A stretch of DNA of 64,000 nucleotides from Cydia pomonella (GCF_033807575.1 NC_084713.1:20497389-20561388); one strand, 5' to 3'; shown: positions 21,690 through 32,399, counted from the first letter of the stretch. Made by a program: numbers and translations. Notes: a model not told the origin generated them from the letters alone.

Positions 21690-22260
21690 TTGTAAAAATA
21701 ATCATAATTTCATCCTAACAACATAGAAACTATATCGTAAATAAACTTGTCCACGCCATAGACCGAGAGTTATGAACTTAAAGTTCTTAATTGCCACATA
21801 AACCACTCCTCACCTCTTTCATCATATCAAAGAACAATCTTCCGGCCGGATGAACCGACAGTTCATAACTTCATAACTTCATAATCATCTCAAATCCGTG
21901 AACTTTACAAACTTAAGAATAAGAACTAAAATCCTTTGAACGAAGTGAAGTAATAATTAGAAAAGTTCCAGAAATAACGATGTTCTATCATGTTACAAAT
22001 TCGTTTTTGATTTTTGGAAATCTAATTTTGTGAATCGCTCGGCCGTGGTGGAGATTTGTTTTAATTAATTCATTTGATTTTTGGGAAGAATTTAATTATA
22101 TTTTATTAGTAAACGGCCAATCTTCTAAATATTAAAAGGCTTTTATTTTTAATAAAAGTTTGAATATTCCAGATCTAGAGCAGAGCTCAACTGGGGATGT
22201 ACCTTACAGAAAACAGCAGCCAAATAACGCTAAACCCTACTCATAGTGTTGTGTTCCTGC
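21690..22260. other. No gene seen
   Basis: Contains local tandem ATAACTTCATAACTTCATAA at about 21866-21886 (three TCATAACT-type units). No ORF. Confidence 0.35.
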
Positions 22261-22264
22261 CGGT

Positions 22265-22430
22265 GAGTAAGGTTGCCAGAGCTCAACGAAGGGTGGGGCG
22301 GGTTTAGGGTCGGCAACGCGCATGTAACTCCTCTGGAGTTGCAGGCGTACATAGGCTATGGAGACTGCTTACCATCAGGCGGGCCGTATGCTTGTTTGCC
22401 ACCGACGTAGTATTAAAAAAAAGAATATGT
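22265..22430 (+). repeat. LINE-T 3' UTR fragment, plus strand
   Basis: GGGTCGGCAACGCGCATGTA, CTCCTCTGGAGTTGCAGGCG, TATGGAGACTGCTTACCATC, GTATGCTTGTTTGCCACC, then an A-rich end. Same family as 18945-19330 in opposite orientation. Confidence 0.6.
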
Positions 22431-22511
22431 TTTCAGGATTTCTTGCCTTTTATAATTTTACAATAATTCTCCTCCTGATCCTGATTCTACGCAAATTAAG
22501 TAGCGGACAGA

Positions 22512-22698
22512 ACCCCTAGTGTAAATTTATTCGATAGCGTGACGTGACGTACGCCTTTGCGTTAAGTCTCATTTTATGTGGCATTTAGAAACAGCGCGCC
22601 AAGCGGGCCGTTTTGGAAACTCAAATTCCCATACAACATGAGATTTAACGCAAACGCGTACACCACGTCTCGCTATCGAATAAATTTACACTAGGGGT
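22512..22698. mobile_element. 187-bp MITE with ACCCCTAGTGTAAATTTATT ends, copy 1
   Basis: Long inverted arms: ACCCCTAGTGTAAATTTATT and its exact partner at the right, continuing through CGATAGCG, GTGACGTACGC and TTGCGTTAA on both sides. The arms together make up nearly the whole element. Copy 43779-43964 shares all blocks. Confidence 0.7.
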
Positions 22699-22707
22699 AC
22701 AGTACAT

Positions 22708-22832
22708 CTAGTGTAAATGTATTCGATAGCGAAACGTGACGTACGCGTTTGCGTTAACTCTCATTTTATATGGGATTTAGAAACAGCGCGCCAAGCGGAA
22801 CGTTTTGGAATCTCAAAATAATTTACACTACG
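22708..22832. mobile_element. Truncated copy of the same MITE, in tandem
   Basis: CTAGTGTAAATGTATTCGAT, GAAACGTGACGTACGCG and AGCGCGCCAAGCGGAACG are intact, but the right arm has collapsed to AATTTACACTACGGGT. It lies only about 10 bp from the complete copy, in the same orientation. Confidence 0.6.
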
Positions 22833-22834
22833 GG

Positions 22835-23550
22835 TACTGAACTTAGCATTTAATATGTTTATGTGTCACTAAAGTTTAGTAGGTTAAAATTTAACAAAAT
22901 TTCATTACCATCAAATATTATTCCCCTTTTATAGGGCTACCCGTGGAGTAAACATTTTACACGCATGCTTAGGCAGCCAATAAAGTTTAATAACATGAGT
23001 TTAGTTTATTAGCTAGTAACCACCCGTACTAAAGTTACGAGTCGAAATTATTGACACAATAACGCACGCTATGACTAAACTTGTAGTACCTATGGGCCCG
23101 ATTTAAAACATTTTAAGTATACCTTATGATATGACTATATTTAGTCATGATCATCATCAGCGGTAGATTTTTTCTATAGATATTTGAGTTTATTTTGGTT
23201 AGTTTGAGACTTGGAATACGTCGGTGTAAATTAATTGTTTAACAAGCAAGAAACGATGCTTTCGGATAAATTTTAACGTGGAAAAATTACTATCTTCATT
23301 CCTAATTTATTCTAAGCTGGTGTAAATTGCTTGCCATAAGGACGAGATTTAATTGTATCTTTATACGAAGCACCTGATAAGACTTTTTTTGCCGGCCGCG
23401 GTCATAAATATTGATTTTGACAATGGTAGGCGGAGTCTATATACCCTTATGTAGGTATTTATTTATTTAAAATATTTCTGTTGCTAATTATATAGGTAGG
23501 TATATATGTAATTGTGTAACTTTAGTAAGTACCTACAAGCTTTGTTTTCC
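22835..23550. other. No gene seen
   Basis: AT-rich, with no matched repeats except a TATTTATTTATTT stretch near 23460. Confidence 0.35.
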
Positions 23551-23558
23551 TTGGCACT

Positions 23559-24060
23559 GTGGCAAACTTTGTAAGGCTCTCTCAAAATATTGATTTACCT
23601 TCAGTGATAACCCCCCAACTAGATGGTACAGTTATAAAGGCCATCTTAGGCAAACTCCATCAAGTCGCGGTGAGAGTAAAGGGAGATAGAGACCGATGGA
23701 GACAAATCACAGGAACTGCAAAATCAAGTCGTAATGATCCTCAGTTATATTGCCGAGCACTTAGACCCTGTGGCCCAAGGTTCTCCACTCCATTGCTCAC
23801 GCCCTAAACAAGTAAAATGAGACGTTTTGATTGTATGGTAATAGGTAGCTGGCGTCAACGCCAGTTACGGAAAGATAAACCTAAGCCCTCCTACGTGTAC
23901 ACGTTCAACGCAGCTGGCCAACTTTATTGTCACGCGTGCAATAGAGTATTTAAGAGCAAGTTCGGCCTGGCCAGCCACATTAGGGCTCATGCTAGACAAC
24001 GTCCATAATGTGTTTATTTGGGGTCGCCGTCATCGAAAACGATGAGGAGGACTATATATA
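23559..24060 (+). pseudogene. Broken retrotransposon ORF2 C-terminus with zinc finger
   Basis: Two adjoining frames. 23559-23807 includes HQVAVRVKGDRDRWRQITGT, resembling the DR..WR block near the C-terminus of RTE-like elements. 23817-24008 ends in a C2H2-type knuckle, YCHACNRVFKSKFGLASHIR then AH (C-x2-C-x12-H-x3-H), close to the stop. Such a terminal finger after DR.xWR is known at the end of some non-LTR ORFs. The frame break and absence of RT make it non-functional. After the stop, TCATCGAAAACGATGAGGAG (24031-24050) is a typical post-ORF block of the same elements. Confidence 0.6.
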
Positions 24061-24094
24061 TATAATAGGTAGCACGACAGATTTCATTATTAAA

Positions 24095-24375
24095 TAAGTT
24101 TTTGGCAAAAATTTCATTTTTGGTACAAGCTTTTATCGCTGACTGTACTTTTCTTTCCACAGGCAACTAATACTCATCGAGCAAATTCTAAAAACCCCAA
24201 ACACAATTAGGTTGCGTTGTTTTATCACAGAGTTCCTATGTCCACCTCTTGTCTCCATCATCAGATCAGCTCGATGGTACCATAATATTACATTGTCACC
24301 CGACTTGCATATTTATGCAAATCTTCAGCTCAATCGGAAACCGGGAAGTGGATCAAATTTAACTTGCAAGATTTG
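24095..24375 (-). repeat. Dispersed repeat family R, copy 4 (inverted)
   Basis: Reverse complement of the 6312-6582 unit: TTTTTGGCAAAAATTTCATT, TTTTATCGCTGACTGTAC, AACACAATTAGGTTGCGTTG, CTCCATCATCAGATCAGC, and GGAAACCGGGAAGTGG. This is the best preserved copy. Confidence 0.6.
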
Positions 24376-24393
24376 ATTACAAACAGACAACGG

Positions 24394-24662
24394 TCAGCGG
24401 CGGCATTATGGTTCCACTTTTATCACTTGTCACTATGTCCGTCACTTCCGCGCTTACATACTACTTCGGTGGCAAACAAGCATACGGCCCGCCTGATGGT
24501 AAGCAGTCTCCGTAGCCTATGTACGCCTGCAACTCCAGAGGAGTTACATGCGCGTTGCCTATCCAAACCCCCCCCCCTCCCCCTCGTTGAGCTCACATAC
24601 TTGTTAGAACGTGACAGGCATGGTGACAAATGATAAAGAGCCAACCATCTTAGCCCAGCAGG
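24394..24662 (-). mobile_element. MITE-like repeat split by a LINE-T tail
   Basis: Left part GCGGCATTATGGTTCCAC..GTCACTTCCGCGCTTACATAC and right part ACATACTTGTTAGAACGTGA..CATCTTAGCCC are the two halves of the repeat seen whole at 20035-20168. Between them lies the LINE-T tail (24465-24594). ACATAC occurs at both junctions and is the likely target duplication. Confidence 0.55.
24465..24594 (-). repeat. LINE-T 3' UTR fragment, nested
   Basis: GGTGGCAAACAAGCATACGG, CCTGATGGTAAGCAGTCTCC, TACGCCTGCAACTCCAGAGG and ATGCGCGTTGCC, then a C-rich run. Inserted in the repeat at 24394-24662 with ACATAC on both sides. Confidence 0.6.
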
Positions 24663-24704
24663 TGAAAGTAAATAAAAGCTTGTAAAAATAAAAGCGGTAT
24701 GTGG

Positions 24705-24890
24705 GGCACTCGGGTGGAAAACGTCTGTCTGGGCGTCCCAGATACCGCTGGAGTGAAGAACCCCTAAAAGAACTGTCCACCTTCGGAATACTCAACTGGC
24801 GTGAAGTGGCGTAGAATAGAGCGGACTGGGGCTTTCTTGTGTCAGTTCTGTCCTGTTTGGCTCACTGAGCTGAAGTGTAAAAAATATAAG
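24705..24890 (+). pseudogene. LINE ORF2 C-terminal tail with stops (GRPRYRW family)
   Basis: One frame reads GKRLSGRPRYRWSEEPLKEL then STFGILNWREVA, stop, NRADWGFLVSVLSCLAH, stop. The GRPRYRW..L..LG..WR..A.DR..WR layout is the end of a common insect non-LTR ORF2. The in-frame TAG between VA and NRADW shows decay. Degenerate relatives are at 38775-38995 (minus) and 60720-60905 (plus). Confidence 0.6.
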
Positions 24891-25195
24891 TCATGACGTC
24901 AGCTTTCTCTAAATCATGTTAAATACCCAAACCCCCTTAAGCTGCTCAAAACATCGCCATCCCCTTTCCACCTACTAAAACAAGCAGGACATCATTAAAT
25001 CCCATGCACGAGCATAATACCATTTTATTGCACCATAAACTTGCATTTTATCATGCAAGGCATACAATGTACGAGACATTCATATTAATAAATATTAATA
25101 TAGGAACATTAATTTTATGAAGCCTAAGAAGTAAAACACAAAGCAAGTGAATATTTATTGCGGCCAGTACTTCCGAAGTATGTAGAAAGATGGAC

Positions 25196-25328
25196 GGCCT
25201 GACCTACCGCGAACACCGAAGTTTACAAATCGCGGGCGTTTTTCTCTCTTACTCCGATCAAGACGTAATAAGAGTGAGCGAGAAATATGCCCGCAATTTG
25301 CGAAGTTCGGTATTCGCGGTAGGGCCTG
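25196..25328. mobile_element. MITE with CTACCGCGAA inverted arms
   Basis: Left arm CCTACCGCGAACACCGAAG and right arm CTTCG-type partner GTTCGGTATTCGCGGTAGG, followed inward by GCGGGC and TTTCTC / GAGAAA. Arms of about 50 bp with several mismatches. A single arm end (TCGCGGTAGGGCC) recurs at 26755-26768. Confidence 0.55.
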
Positions 25329-25597
25329 CGGTATGGCGGAAAGAATACTTATTATAAAGGGGGAAATAAATTTTCATTCAGTTTTATCTTGACGTGGTTA
25401 TTTAATACGCTTTGAAATAGAAGTTTCTACGTAGGTATCCAAAGTGTGTACAAAGTCGAGTTTTACGGCGTTGTAGTAATATGTGATTTGTGTGACGTGG
25501 ACTGTAGCAGTGTAGTCTATAATATTATATACCTACGGTGATAGTCACCTGCATTAATTTACCTACCCAAATCTATTTCCGCTACCCAAAGGTTGTG

Positions 25598-25705
25598 GTT
25601 GGAAGACCGCCTGTTGTCTGCCTCTAAATTTAATCAATTGTTTATTTTACTTGTATCTTTTTACTGAGGTGTGCCAATAAAGAGTATTTTTATCTATCTA
25701 TCTAA
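25598..25705 (+). repeat. Retroposon 3' end (AAGACCGCCTGTTG type), copy 2
   Basis: GGAAGACCGCCTGTTGTCTG, TTGTATCTTTTTACTGAGGT, GTGCCAATAAAGAGTATTT, then a TATC tandem tail. Same 3' end as 14422-14521. Confidence 0.55.
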
Positions 25706-25924
25706 TTTATGGGGTGGATTTTGGTCATAGTGAACAACTTTTACAGTGAGACCAACCCCCAAATCACGAAAAAAAAAAATATTGATGAGACACGCAGACA
25801 GAAAAGTCGTTTGTCTGTATGTCCTCTTCTCTTCTCAACCCCCTATTAAAAATCCTGTAGTAAAATTGAGCCCTTTTAGGGAATGATTCCCCGGGTGAAA
25901 TGTATCTTATATCGTAATTCAGCT

Positions 25925-26016
25925 GAATCCCTCCGGTGTTGCGAGTGTCCATGGACGGCGGTAATCGCTTACCATCAGGTGATCCGTCTGCTCGTTTGCC
26001 TTCTGTATCATAAAAA
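25925..26016 (+). repeat. LINE-T 3' UTR fragment
   Basis: GGTGTTGCGAGTGTCCATGG, GGCGGTAATCGCTTACCATC, AGGTGATCCGTCTGCTCG, then an A-run. Short but in family order. Confidence 0.55.
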
Positions 26017-26374
26017 AATATGTGTAAAGTGGGGTCCAATAGAAATTACAAATGATGTAAACAAACAATATACCATCAATACTTCGTAATCACCCAGTTT
26101 GACGACAATCATGATCTTATCAACAATTTATAGAAATATTTTATTTGTATATTTTTTTGTTAAAATATACTTATCTTAATTAATGATATTTCAGTGAAAT
26201 TAACCTCTATAAAAATTTTGGTTAGATGTCGAATGCCAACAAAAGCTGCCACATTTGTTTACATTATTTGGACTTAGGTTGCTACATTAAATTACAGTCA
26301 AATAATATTTAATTATTTATTTTCTAAAGATACAATATGTTAATACATTTATACTATGAAGACATTTATACTGG

Positions 26375-26575
26375 GAGAACGACTTTTCTCGGAAAATTTA
26401 TAACAGCTCAAAAATCTGCCTTTTCCCAGCGATAAGACCTAGCTAGATCAAGTTATCGCCCCCGAAAACCTCCGTATAGTAATAAATTTCATCGAAATTG
26501 TTACAGCCGTTTCCGAGATCCCCGAAATATATAAATATATATATATACAAGAATTGCTCGTTTAAAGCTATAAAA
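26375..26575 (-). repeat. Dispersed repeat, CAAGAATTGCTCGTTTAAA family
   Basis: GACCTAGCTAGATCAAG, CGCCCCCGAAAACCTCCGTA, CATCGAAATTGTTACAGCCG and CAAGAATTGCTCGTTTAAAG. Pieces of the same family lie at 33135-33190 (minus) and 50560-50640 (plus, GTTTAAACGAGCATTTCTTG). Confidence 0.5.
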
Positions 26576-26579
26576 TAAT

Positions 26580-28490
26580 AATATACTTTGATTAAATGTA
26601 GTAGGCAATGTCAGTTAAGACTGAAAACATTTTCTAAAATTAGACTATTTTATATGAAAACAATTTCGTTATATACCTAGGTAAATAAAATCAAAATTTC
26701 GAGCGTATACGAGCAATAGAGAGACAGATAACGAATTTTCAATTTTCGTTTTTCGCGGTAGGGCCTCAGGTACTGGTAGACAACGCACAGCCGAAGCATT
26801 TGATAGGACCTTGAAATTATACATTCTTCAAAAAATATCTTCATCTAAATAGAAATGGGATTTACTTACATTATTAACTACATTTATGGAATTTATATTT
26901 AAAAAACGTAAACAATATACTCACATATATTTTGAAGTTCTACTGTTATCATATTTTTTCCGAACTCCAAGGGAGTATGCGAAGTGTAAACAAATTAACA
27001 GACGAGATACCCCCGTGTATTCACAAGCATTTTTACCACAACCAAAATGCCATAAAACACACACAAACATCATACTCACATACAACCTTTTGGTTCTGTA
27101 GCAGCCATTTTATCGCTCCACAGAAATACGCAGTAAGTACATTATCGGCGGCTAATTTCGCGACCTCTTATCTCCTCGGAACGTAGTTAAGCGGTTTGCA
27201 ACTTTAAGTATTGTTGGCTAAAGCAGCAAATCCCTAATTTCATTGAAAGGGAGTTACAAAGTTTGAGAATTTGGCTGACGATATGAAGAAGTATAGATAG
27301 GTCCTTTTGTCAGTAATAGGGTATCCTACGGTTCAATAAAAGAACGTAATAAGTGAGGGCGGTTTTTAAACGTAGTTACAGCTTATTAGTATTATTCCTC
27401 AGAATGCTTCCGTTTTAATTTTTATTTCGCGTTCCAGTAAATTAACTAGTAGTAAATTGTATGAAGATGGAGCTCATTTTAATTTTAATGCCGCTACAGT
27501 AACAGTTAATAAAAAATGTAATGGATACGTTCACTCTTTGTGAATTAAATTTTCTTTTACATCAACGAAGCAACATAGTAATGAATTTTATTCTTAAATT
27601 TTTAAATAGACATAACTGGATATATAGAAAGTCCTACCTAAACCTGCTAACCTTTGTACTCGTATGTATTTCCTAGTTTATTCGTAATCAGTATATTTTA
27701 GTTAACGAATCACCCGCTAGATGTCGCTGTACCGTGTGTGACAAATCCTACTTCGCGCTGTTAAGATTTTTTCTAGAAACATGACCTCTGTGGGCTCTGT
27801 GGCACATTTCATTATTTTTCAAAGTAAAGAAAAATAGGAACAAATTTGTCCGTTGGACTCGGTTAGCCATGTCACTAAAACAACGAATGGGATTCTATTA
27901 TTAGTTAGTTGCCATGGTAACCCATACGATTTGACAGTTTGTGTACTTACTAATAATATTTTTCTCCAATATCCTCGGAAATGTTCTCCTTATTGTAGCA
28001 AAAATAGTACGGGAAGTTCTTCGTTATGGTCAAACTCAAATTGAAAAAATTCAAAGCATTATTGTCGTGTTTTAGCGGACGGGAGAGTTATTACTGTATT
28101 GTTTTTTACTTTTTAAAAACGTGTATCCACTAAGATAAACGCAAACAGCCTATTAATATAGTCACGGGTCGCGTCTACACGACCCGGTCAGCATCATTTC
28201 AAGCTATAGGATAGAGTCGTGTAAGGCCGACGTGTATGATCGTGCGAATACTGCTTAATAAAATCAAAGACTATATAACTTTTATATTTTTTAAAGATCT
28301 CATGCGTGCAAATACAGCTTATATTTCACAATTATATTGAATGGTACTGAATGGCAGAATAGTTGTGCCTTTAACTTTAAAAAAATAAATAAAGAGGGAA
28401 ATTGTTTTTGACGTTTTTGATGTAAAGGTTCGATTTTAGTGCTGGTTCATGTTTAAATGATGATTACGAGTATTTTACCTGATTTCCTCG
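26580..28490. other. About 1.9 kb without a recognised gene or repeat
   Basis: Contains one arm end of the CTACCGCGAA MITE (26755-26768). Overlapping frames at 26886-27186 on the + strand are open in two phases, but the peptides have no conserved features. This is one of the least repetitive stretches of the window. Confidence 0.35.
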
Positions 28491-28524
28491 CATGTTTGGA
28501 GAAACGCACTATACATGCCTCGGC

Positions 28525-28615
28525 AGGAACAGCAATTCGTGGATTCGTCTTCTTTGTCGGACTCCGCCTCGTGTCGTCCGACAAAATCGAAACTCATCCA
28601 CGAATTGCTCTTTCC
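28525..28615. other. Inverted repeat / hairpin, arms about 38-40 bp
   Basis: Left arm contains GCAATTCGTGGAT and CTTTGTCGGAC; right arm contains GTCCGACAAAATCG and ATCCACGAATTGC. Arms are separated by a 13-base loop and carry a few mismatches in the middle. The overlapping minus-strand frame is not credible as a gene. Could be a small MITE or a transcribed hairpin. Confidence 0.5.
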
Positions 28616-29182
28616 CGGCCTCTGCAATAATATACTATTAATACTGTTCGAGAAAAGGACCCCTGGCCGGTAGTATTTTATTGTTCGGCTATCATTGCAG
28701 ACGAAAATCTTGGTTAACAAAAAAAATTGTACTTTTAGCCCATAAAAGTCCATTTTTTCTTGGCTGTTACTTGTGCTAATATGAATTATGATGTTTCTTA
28801 ATAAGAGATAACATGCGGAATCTTGGAATAGGCATTTAACCAGTGAACCCTATGAACATCTCCGTCGAAAAGCCATAATGTAAAAACAACTCGTTTTACC
28901 AGCCATTAATTATTCAACAGTTTCCATACCAATAAACCAGTCAACAAACTGTAAAGAGTGAAAAAGTCCTAAAACAAACATCGGACAACTCCATTCGAGT
29001 GTCAAATGGGGTGAAAGTGTCCAAAGATGCAGATGGCTGTGAAATATTACGTTCAGGGTAAAAAGAACGAAGTGTTTTACAAAATGTTCCTTTTTTCACT
29101 CGATTCTGGTGTGTCGATTAGGTAAATACAAAAGTAAAAACCAAGGTACAGTACATTTAAGTTTTATTTTTACCACATTACC

Positions 29183-29272
29183 AATCATTATTTTCAAGTT
29201 TTTGGTACTACATGGCAAAAATAAACGGTTTTATTTTTACCATGTAGTACCAAAAACTTGAAAATAATGATT
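29183..29272. other. Near-perfect 43-bp hairpin with 4-base loop
   Basis: Left arm 29183-29225 (AATCATTATTTTCAAG ... GGCAAAAATAAA) and right arm 29230-29272 are inverted copies with a single mismatch. The loop is only four bases. No matching copy exists elsewhere in the window. Confidence 0.7.
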
Positions 29273-29279
29273 ACTATAA

Positions 29280-29940
29280 TTACTAATCGGAGTCCCACAT
29301 ACTACATTAGTACATTGTGCAACGATAAGTGAAATTTTGGATACGGGGGTGGCCTGCGGCTGCCGGGAATTAAAGACCCGAGTTTGCAATATTCTTACCC
29401 CCGGAGTTACACGCAATGTTTTTCATCACACTTGCGAAGAAAATACTCAATTTTAAACAAAATAATTCTTAAATACGGTGACATATCTAACATTTGCCCG
29501 CCATTTTGTTATTTCTTGACAAGTTAGCCATCGAAGGCATAGACCTATGGAGTGTGGAATTAAGAGGAGTGACATCTCTTATGGTAGAACTGTTGCAAAA
29601 GTGTCCAGCTGTCAGCTATAAATAATAGTTCCAAATCTCTCCAGAGTAGCTAGAGTAGCTAAGAACCTAGGCGCTAAGGACGGAGTGAAGTGCGCTGTCT
29701 ATGATTTGATTTTTTTGTTCAAGTATTCTAGGTATTGTAGTGCCACCTATTTAAGGTTTTTTGATGACACTTTTTGGTACATGGAGATTTATTTCCTTAC
29801 CTCCACCTTCCGTACACAGACCTATTCGGCATTCAGCCCCTATTTAAAATTAAGTAAAAATATTTTAAACGGCTGTTAAATTAATCAAATTAAATAATTT
29901 TAAACATAAACAAAAATATTAAATTATAAACATCAGTATT
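29280..29940. other. No gene seen
   Basis: Non-repetitive AT-rich DNA. A 64-codon frame at 29685-29879 was rejected for lack of any family resemblance. Confidence 0.35.
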
Positions 29941-29944
29941 TTAA

Positions 29945-30115
29945 AGAAGAGACCCTCGAGCCTTCACCACCTCGACGGCAGGGCAAGAGCCCTAGTTGTT
30001 CGCCCGCCGTCGCCCCGGCTCCTCTTCTGCGCTGTCGTGACACCCACCAGCTGCGGACCTTTCGACCAGCCAGGGCAGTACCACTCCGGGTGCAAATTTA
30101 AGACCGGCCATAGAG
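29945..30115. other. GC-rich island, unrecognised
   Basis: CTCGAGCCTTCACCACCTCG, CCCGCCGTCGCCCCGG and CACCAGCTGCGGACC stand out against the AT-rich background. No frame remains open across it. Probably an element fragment such as a retrotransposon 5' part, but I cannot assign it. Confidence 0.35.
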
Positions 30116-30301
30116 TTCCCACGACACTTTATAAAATTTTAGTTCTTTTTTTTCAATAATAAATTACTTTTGTTAACGTAGCTGGTAGTACTTCTTTTAT
30201 CCCTGCCAACTTTCCTAAAGGACATAATCCCTATGGATTTACGTTACAGCCATTGCTGCACAAAATATCAATTACCCAGGCATTGAATTTACCGTAGCAA
30301 T

Positions 30302-30452
30302 TAGAATGTGCGGATTGGGGACTTCACATACACCTTTGAATTTCTTCGCAGATGTGTGCAGGTTTCCTCACGATGTTTTCCTTCACCGAAAAGCTAGTGG
30401 TAAATATCAAATGACATTTCGTACATAAGTTCCGAAAAACTCATCCCTCAGT
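30302..30452 (-). mobile_element. SINE family B fragment
   Basis: GATTGGGGACTTCACATACA, GTTTCCTCACGATGTTTTCC and ACATAAGTTCCGAAAAACTC, on the minus strand, correspond to the body of the copy at 39665-39945. Joined to a segment in the opposite orientation (30453-30560). Confidence 0.55.
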
Positions 30453-30560
30453 CCCCAATACGCATTGGGCTAGCGTGGGGACTATAGCCCGAGCCCTCTT
30501 GCACATGAGAGGAGGCCTGTGCCCAGCAGTGGGACGTATATAGGCTGAATTATTATTATT
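30453..30560 (+). repeat. Inverted SINE B end with ATT-repeat tail
   Basis: GGGCTAGCGTGGGGACTATA, AGGAGGCCTGTGCCCAGCAG, TGGGACGTATATAGGCTG, then (ATT)n. The same blocks in the minus orientation open the copy at 39665-39945. Head-to-head joining with 30302-30452 suggests a rearranged copy. Confidence 0.5.
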
Positions 30561-30917
30561 ATTATTAATTAGAATGTAACCTTACATTGTGACAACACAA
30601 CAGCAGATGAATCCGCGAATAATTCTCGTAATGTATCCCGTAAAAGGCAACATTGCTCGTTGCGGCTTCATCCACTTACTTTTAGGGGATTGGACCAAAT
30701 TGGGTCGTTGGTGCCATTTCAGGTGCGATTTAATTATCTTGTTGCTCTGGTAATGTGTTTATGAGAGCGTAGTTCATGATTTTCTTTTGTTTTTAAATTT
30801 ACTTAGGCTTACCTTAGAGTTTTTTGAGCTAAAAACATGTCTTAATGGGAAAGTCGCGTAGTTAGGCGAGGAAAGATAAATCGTATTATGATTATTAGGT
30901 CCTCGGATCAAAGCTTC

Positions 30918-31240
30918 ATTTAATAATAAAAACATTTATTTCAGACAGAGCCCATACGATCTTGTTAGTTAATCTTAAAAACTAATTATTAATTGATGTT
31001 CTTAACTAGCATTACAATTTACGACTAAAAAGTAAAATAAAATAAATAAATAAACATAATAAGCACAACATACCGTCAGCAGTGTTTGACAACATGCATG
31101 GATGTCCACCGGGCTAACATAGGGTTGTCCCAGCGGTTAGCAAACACGCTCAAGATGCGATTGGGACTGCCGCGCAGACGGGACATGAGCGAGGCACACC
31201 TTTTCCTCATTTGCGGCAAAGAATTTCAAATCAAGCAGGT
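30918..31240 (-). pseudogene. Degenerate LINE ORF2 C-terminus and 3' UTR
   Basis: Minus strand: AAATTCTTTGCCGCAAATGA region gives FFAANEEKVCLAHVPSARQS, then in shifted frame SILSVFANRWDNPMLARW and TSMHVVKHC. This is the DDFFAI..KR....R.....N..L....... tail also seen intact at 7010-7370. The 3' UTR (30918-31080) ends with the AAACATTTATTTCAGACAG block. Frame broken; not functional. Confidence 0.5.
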
Positions 31241-31255
31241 GCACATTAGAAAACA

Positions 31256-31656
31256 GAAAGTGTATACAAGTGTGAATAAAATACAAGTAGCACAGAGAGC
31301 CATGGAGCGCACCATGCTCGGCAGTAAACTTCAAGACCGAGTGAGGAATGTTGAGATACAACACTGCACCAAAGTGCGAGACGTAGGTGATGTCATTACT
31401 AAGCAGAAATGGAATTGGGCGGGACATGTGGCCAGGCAGAGCGTTGCAGAGTGACCAAAATGTTGACGGATTGGTGGCAGCTTTCGAATGAAAGAAGCGC
31501 CTGGCGTCCGTTGGATCTTTGGGTGGATGACATTCGAAAAATCGCGGGACAATTCTGGATGACACTAGCCCAGGACCGGGATAAATGGCGTACACAAAGA
31601 GAGGCCTATATACTCAGCAGTGGGCGACTGGAGATTGAAATGATGATGATTAGAGT
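31256..31656 (+). pseudogene. RTE-like ORF2 C-terminus, frameshifted
   Basis: Frame 1 (to 31454): NKIQVAQRAMERTMLGSKLQ, DRVRNVEIQHCTKVRDVGDV, ITKQKWNWAGHVARQS. It then shifts to another frame (about 31441 on): RSAWRPLDLWVDDIRKIAGQ, FWMTLAQDRDKWRTQREAY. QRAMER.MLG....DR.RN..IR..T.V.DV....A..KW.WAGH.AR then W.DD....AG..W...AQDR..W...EAY is the classical C-terminus of RTE-clade retrotransposons in insects. It ends in a short GAT-rich tail (31640-31656). It lacks RT and endonuclease and is disrupted by at least one indel. Confidence 0.75.
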
Positions 31657-31751
31657 AAAGTGGTAAAGGAATGAAAAATACCAGATAAATATGGATATCA
31701 GATAAGTTTGTAATTTACCTAAATAACCGGTTTAGTAGCTAAACCATCAAA

Positions 31752-32008
31752 TACTAGGTAATGAATAAATAAATATTGGACACTCTTACACAAATTGACT
31801 AAGCCCCACAGTAAGCTCAAGAAGGCTTGTGTTGTGGGTACTCAGACAATGATATATATAATATATAAATACTTAAATACATAGGAAACACCCATGACTC
31901 AGCAACAAATATCCGTGTTCATCACACGAATAAATGCCCTTACCGGGATTCGAACCCAGGACCATCGGTTTCATAAGCAAGGTCAGTAACCACTAGGCCA
32001 GATCGGTT
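31752..32008 (-). mobile_element. SINE family A, copy 4 (full length)
   Basis: All blocks present on the minus strand: GATCTGGCCTAGTGGTTACT head, GGGTTCGAATCCCGG (B-box), AGGGCATTTATTCGTGTGAT, GTTGCTGAGTCATGGGTG, ATTATATATATCATTGTCTG, CACAACACAAGCCTTCTTGA, ATTTATTTATT end. Confidence 0.8.
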
Positions 32009-32399
32009 AGGTAAGATTAAATATTCTTGTCAATAAATCCTTGTGGTCATCAAAATACTCAAAGAAAAAAGGCTTAAATCGACAGACTTTTTATGAACGT
32101 CTATTCGCCTGAACCCTTCACATTTTTAGCAGTTAGCATATCAACTACGTACCCAAATTCATTTCATTTTCCTTAAATAAGTAAAGTGCTGACGTTTTCA
32201 TGCAAAAATATGGAGATAAAGTCATTAGCAATTTTTACTTTAATGAGAAGATGTCACTCGGGTCCAAAGGGCCGTTATGAGGCCTATTCTGTTTTGATAA
32301 TTTGGTGTGGTTTTGATCTTTTGATACGACCTTGGTAGACCATGCGTCGCTGCGCGCTGTGCCATTCAGATTGGTGCTAACAAAATCGCATAAGGCATT

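Noticed and set aside
26886..27186. Overlapping plus-strand frames of 71 and 84 codons
   Set aside because: Two phases open over the same bases with low-complexity AT-biased peptides; no splice or domain evidence.
28475..28753. 92-codon minus-strand open frame
   Set aside because: It spans the 28525-28615 hairpin, so part of the peptide is dictated by the inverted repeat; no domain is recognisable.
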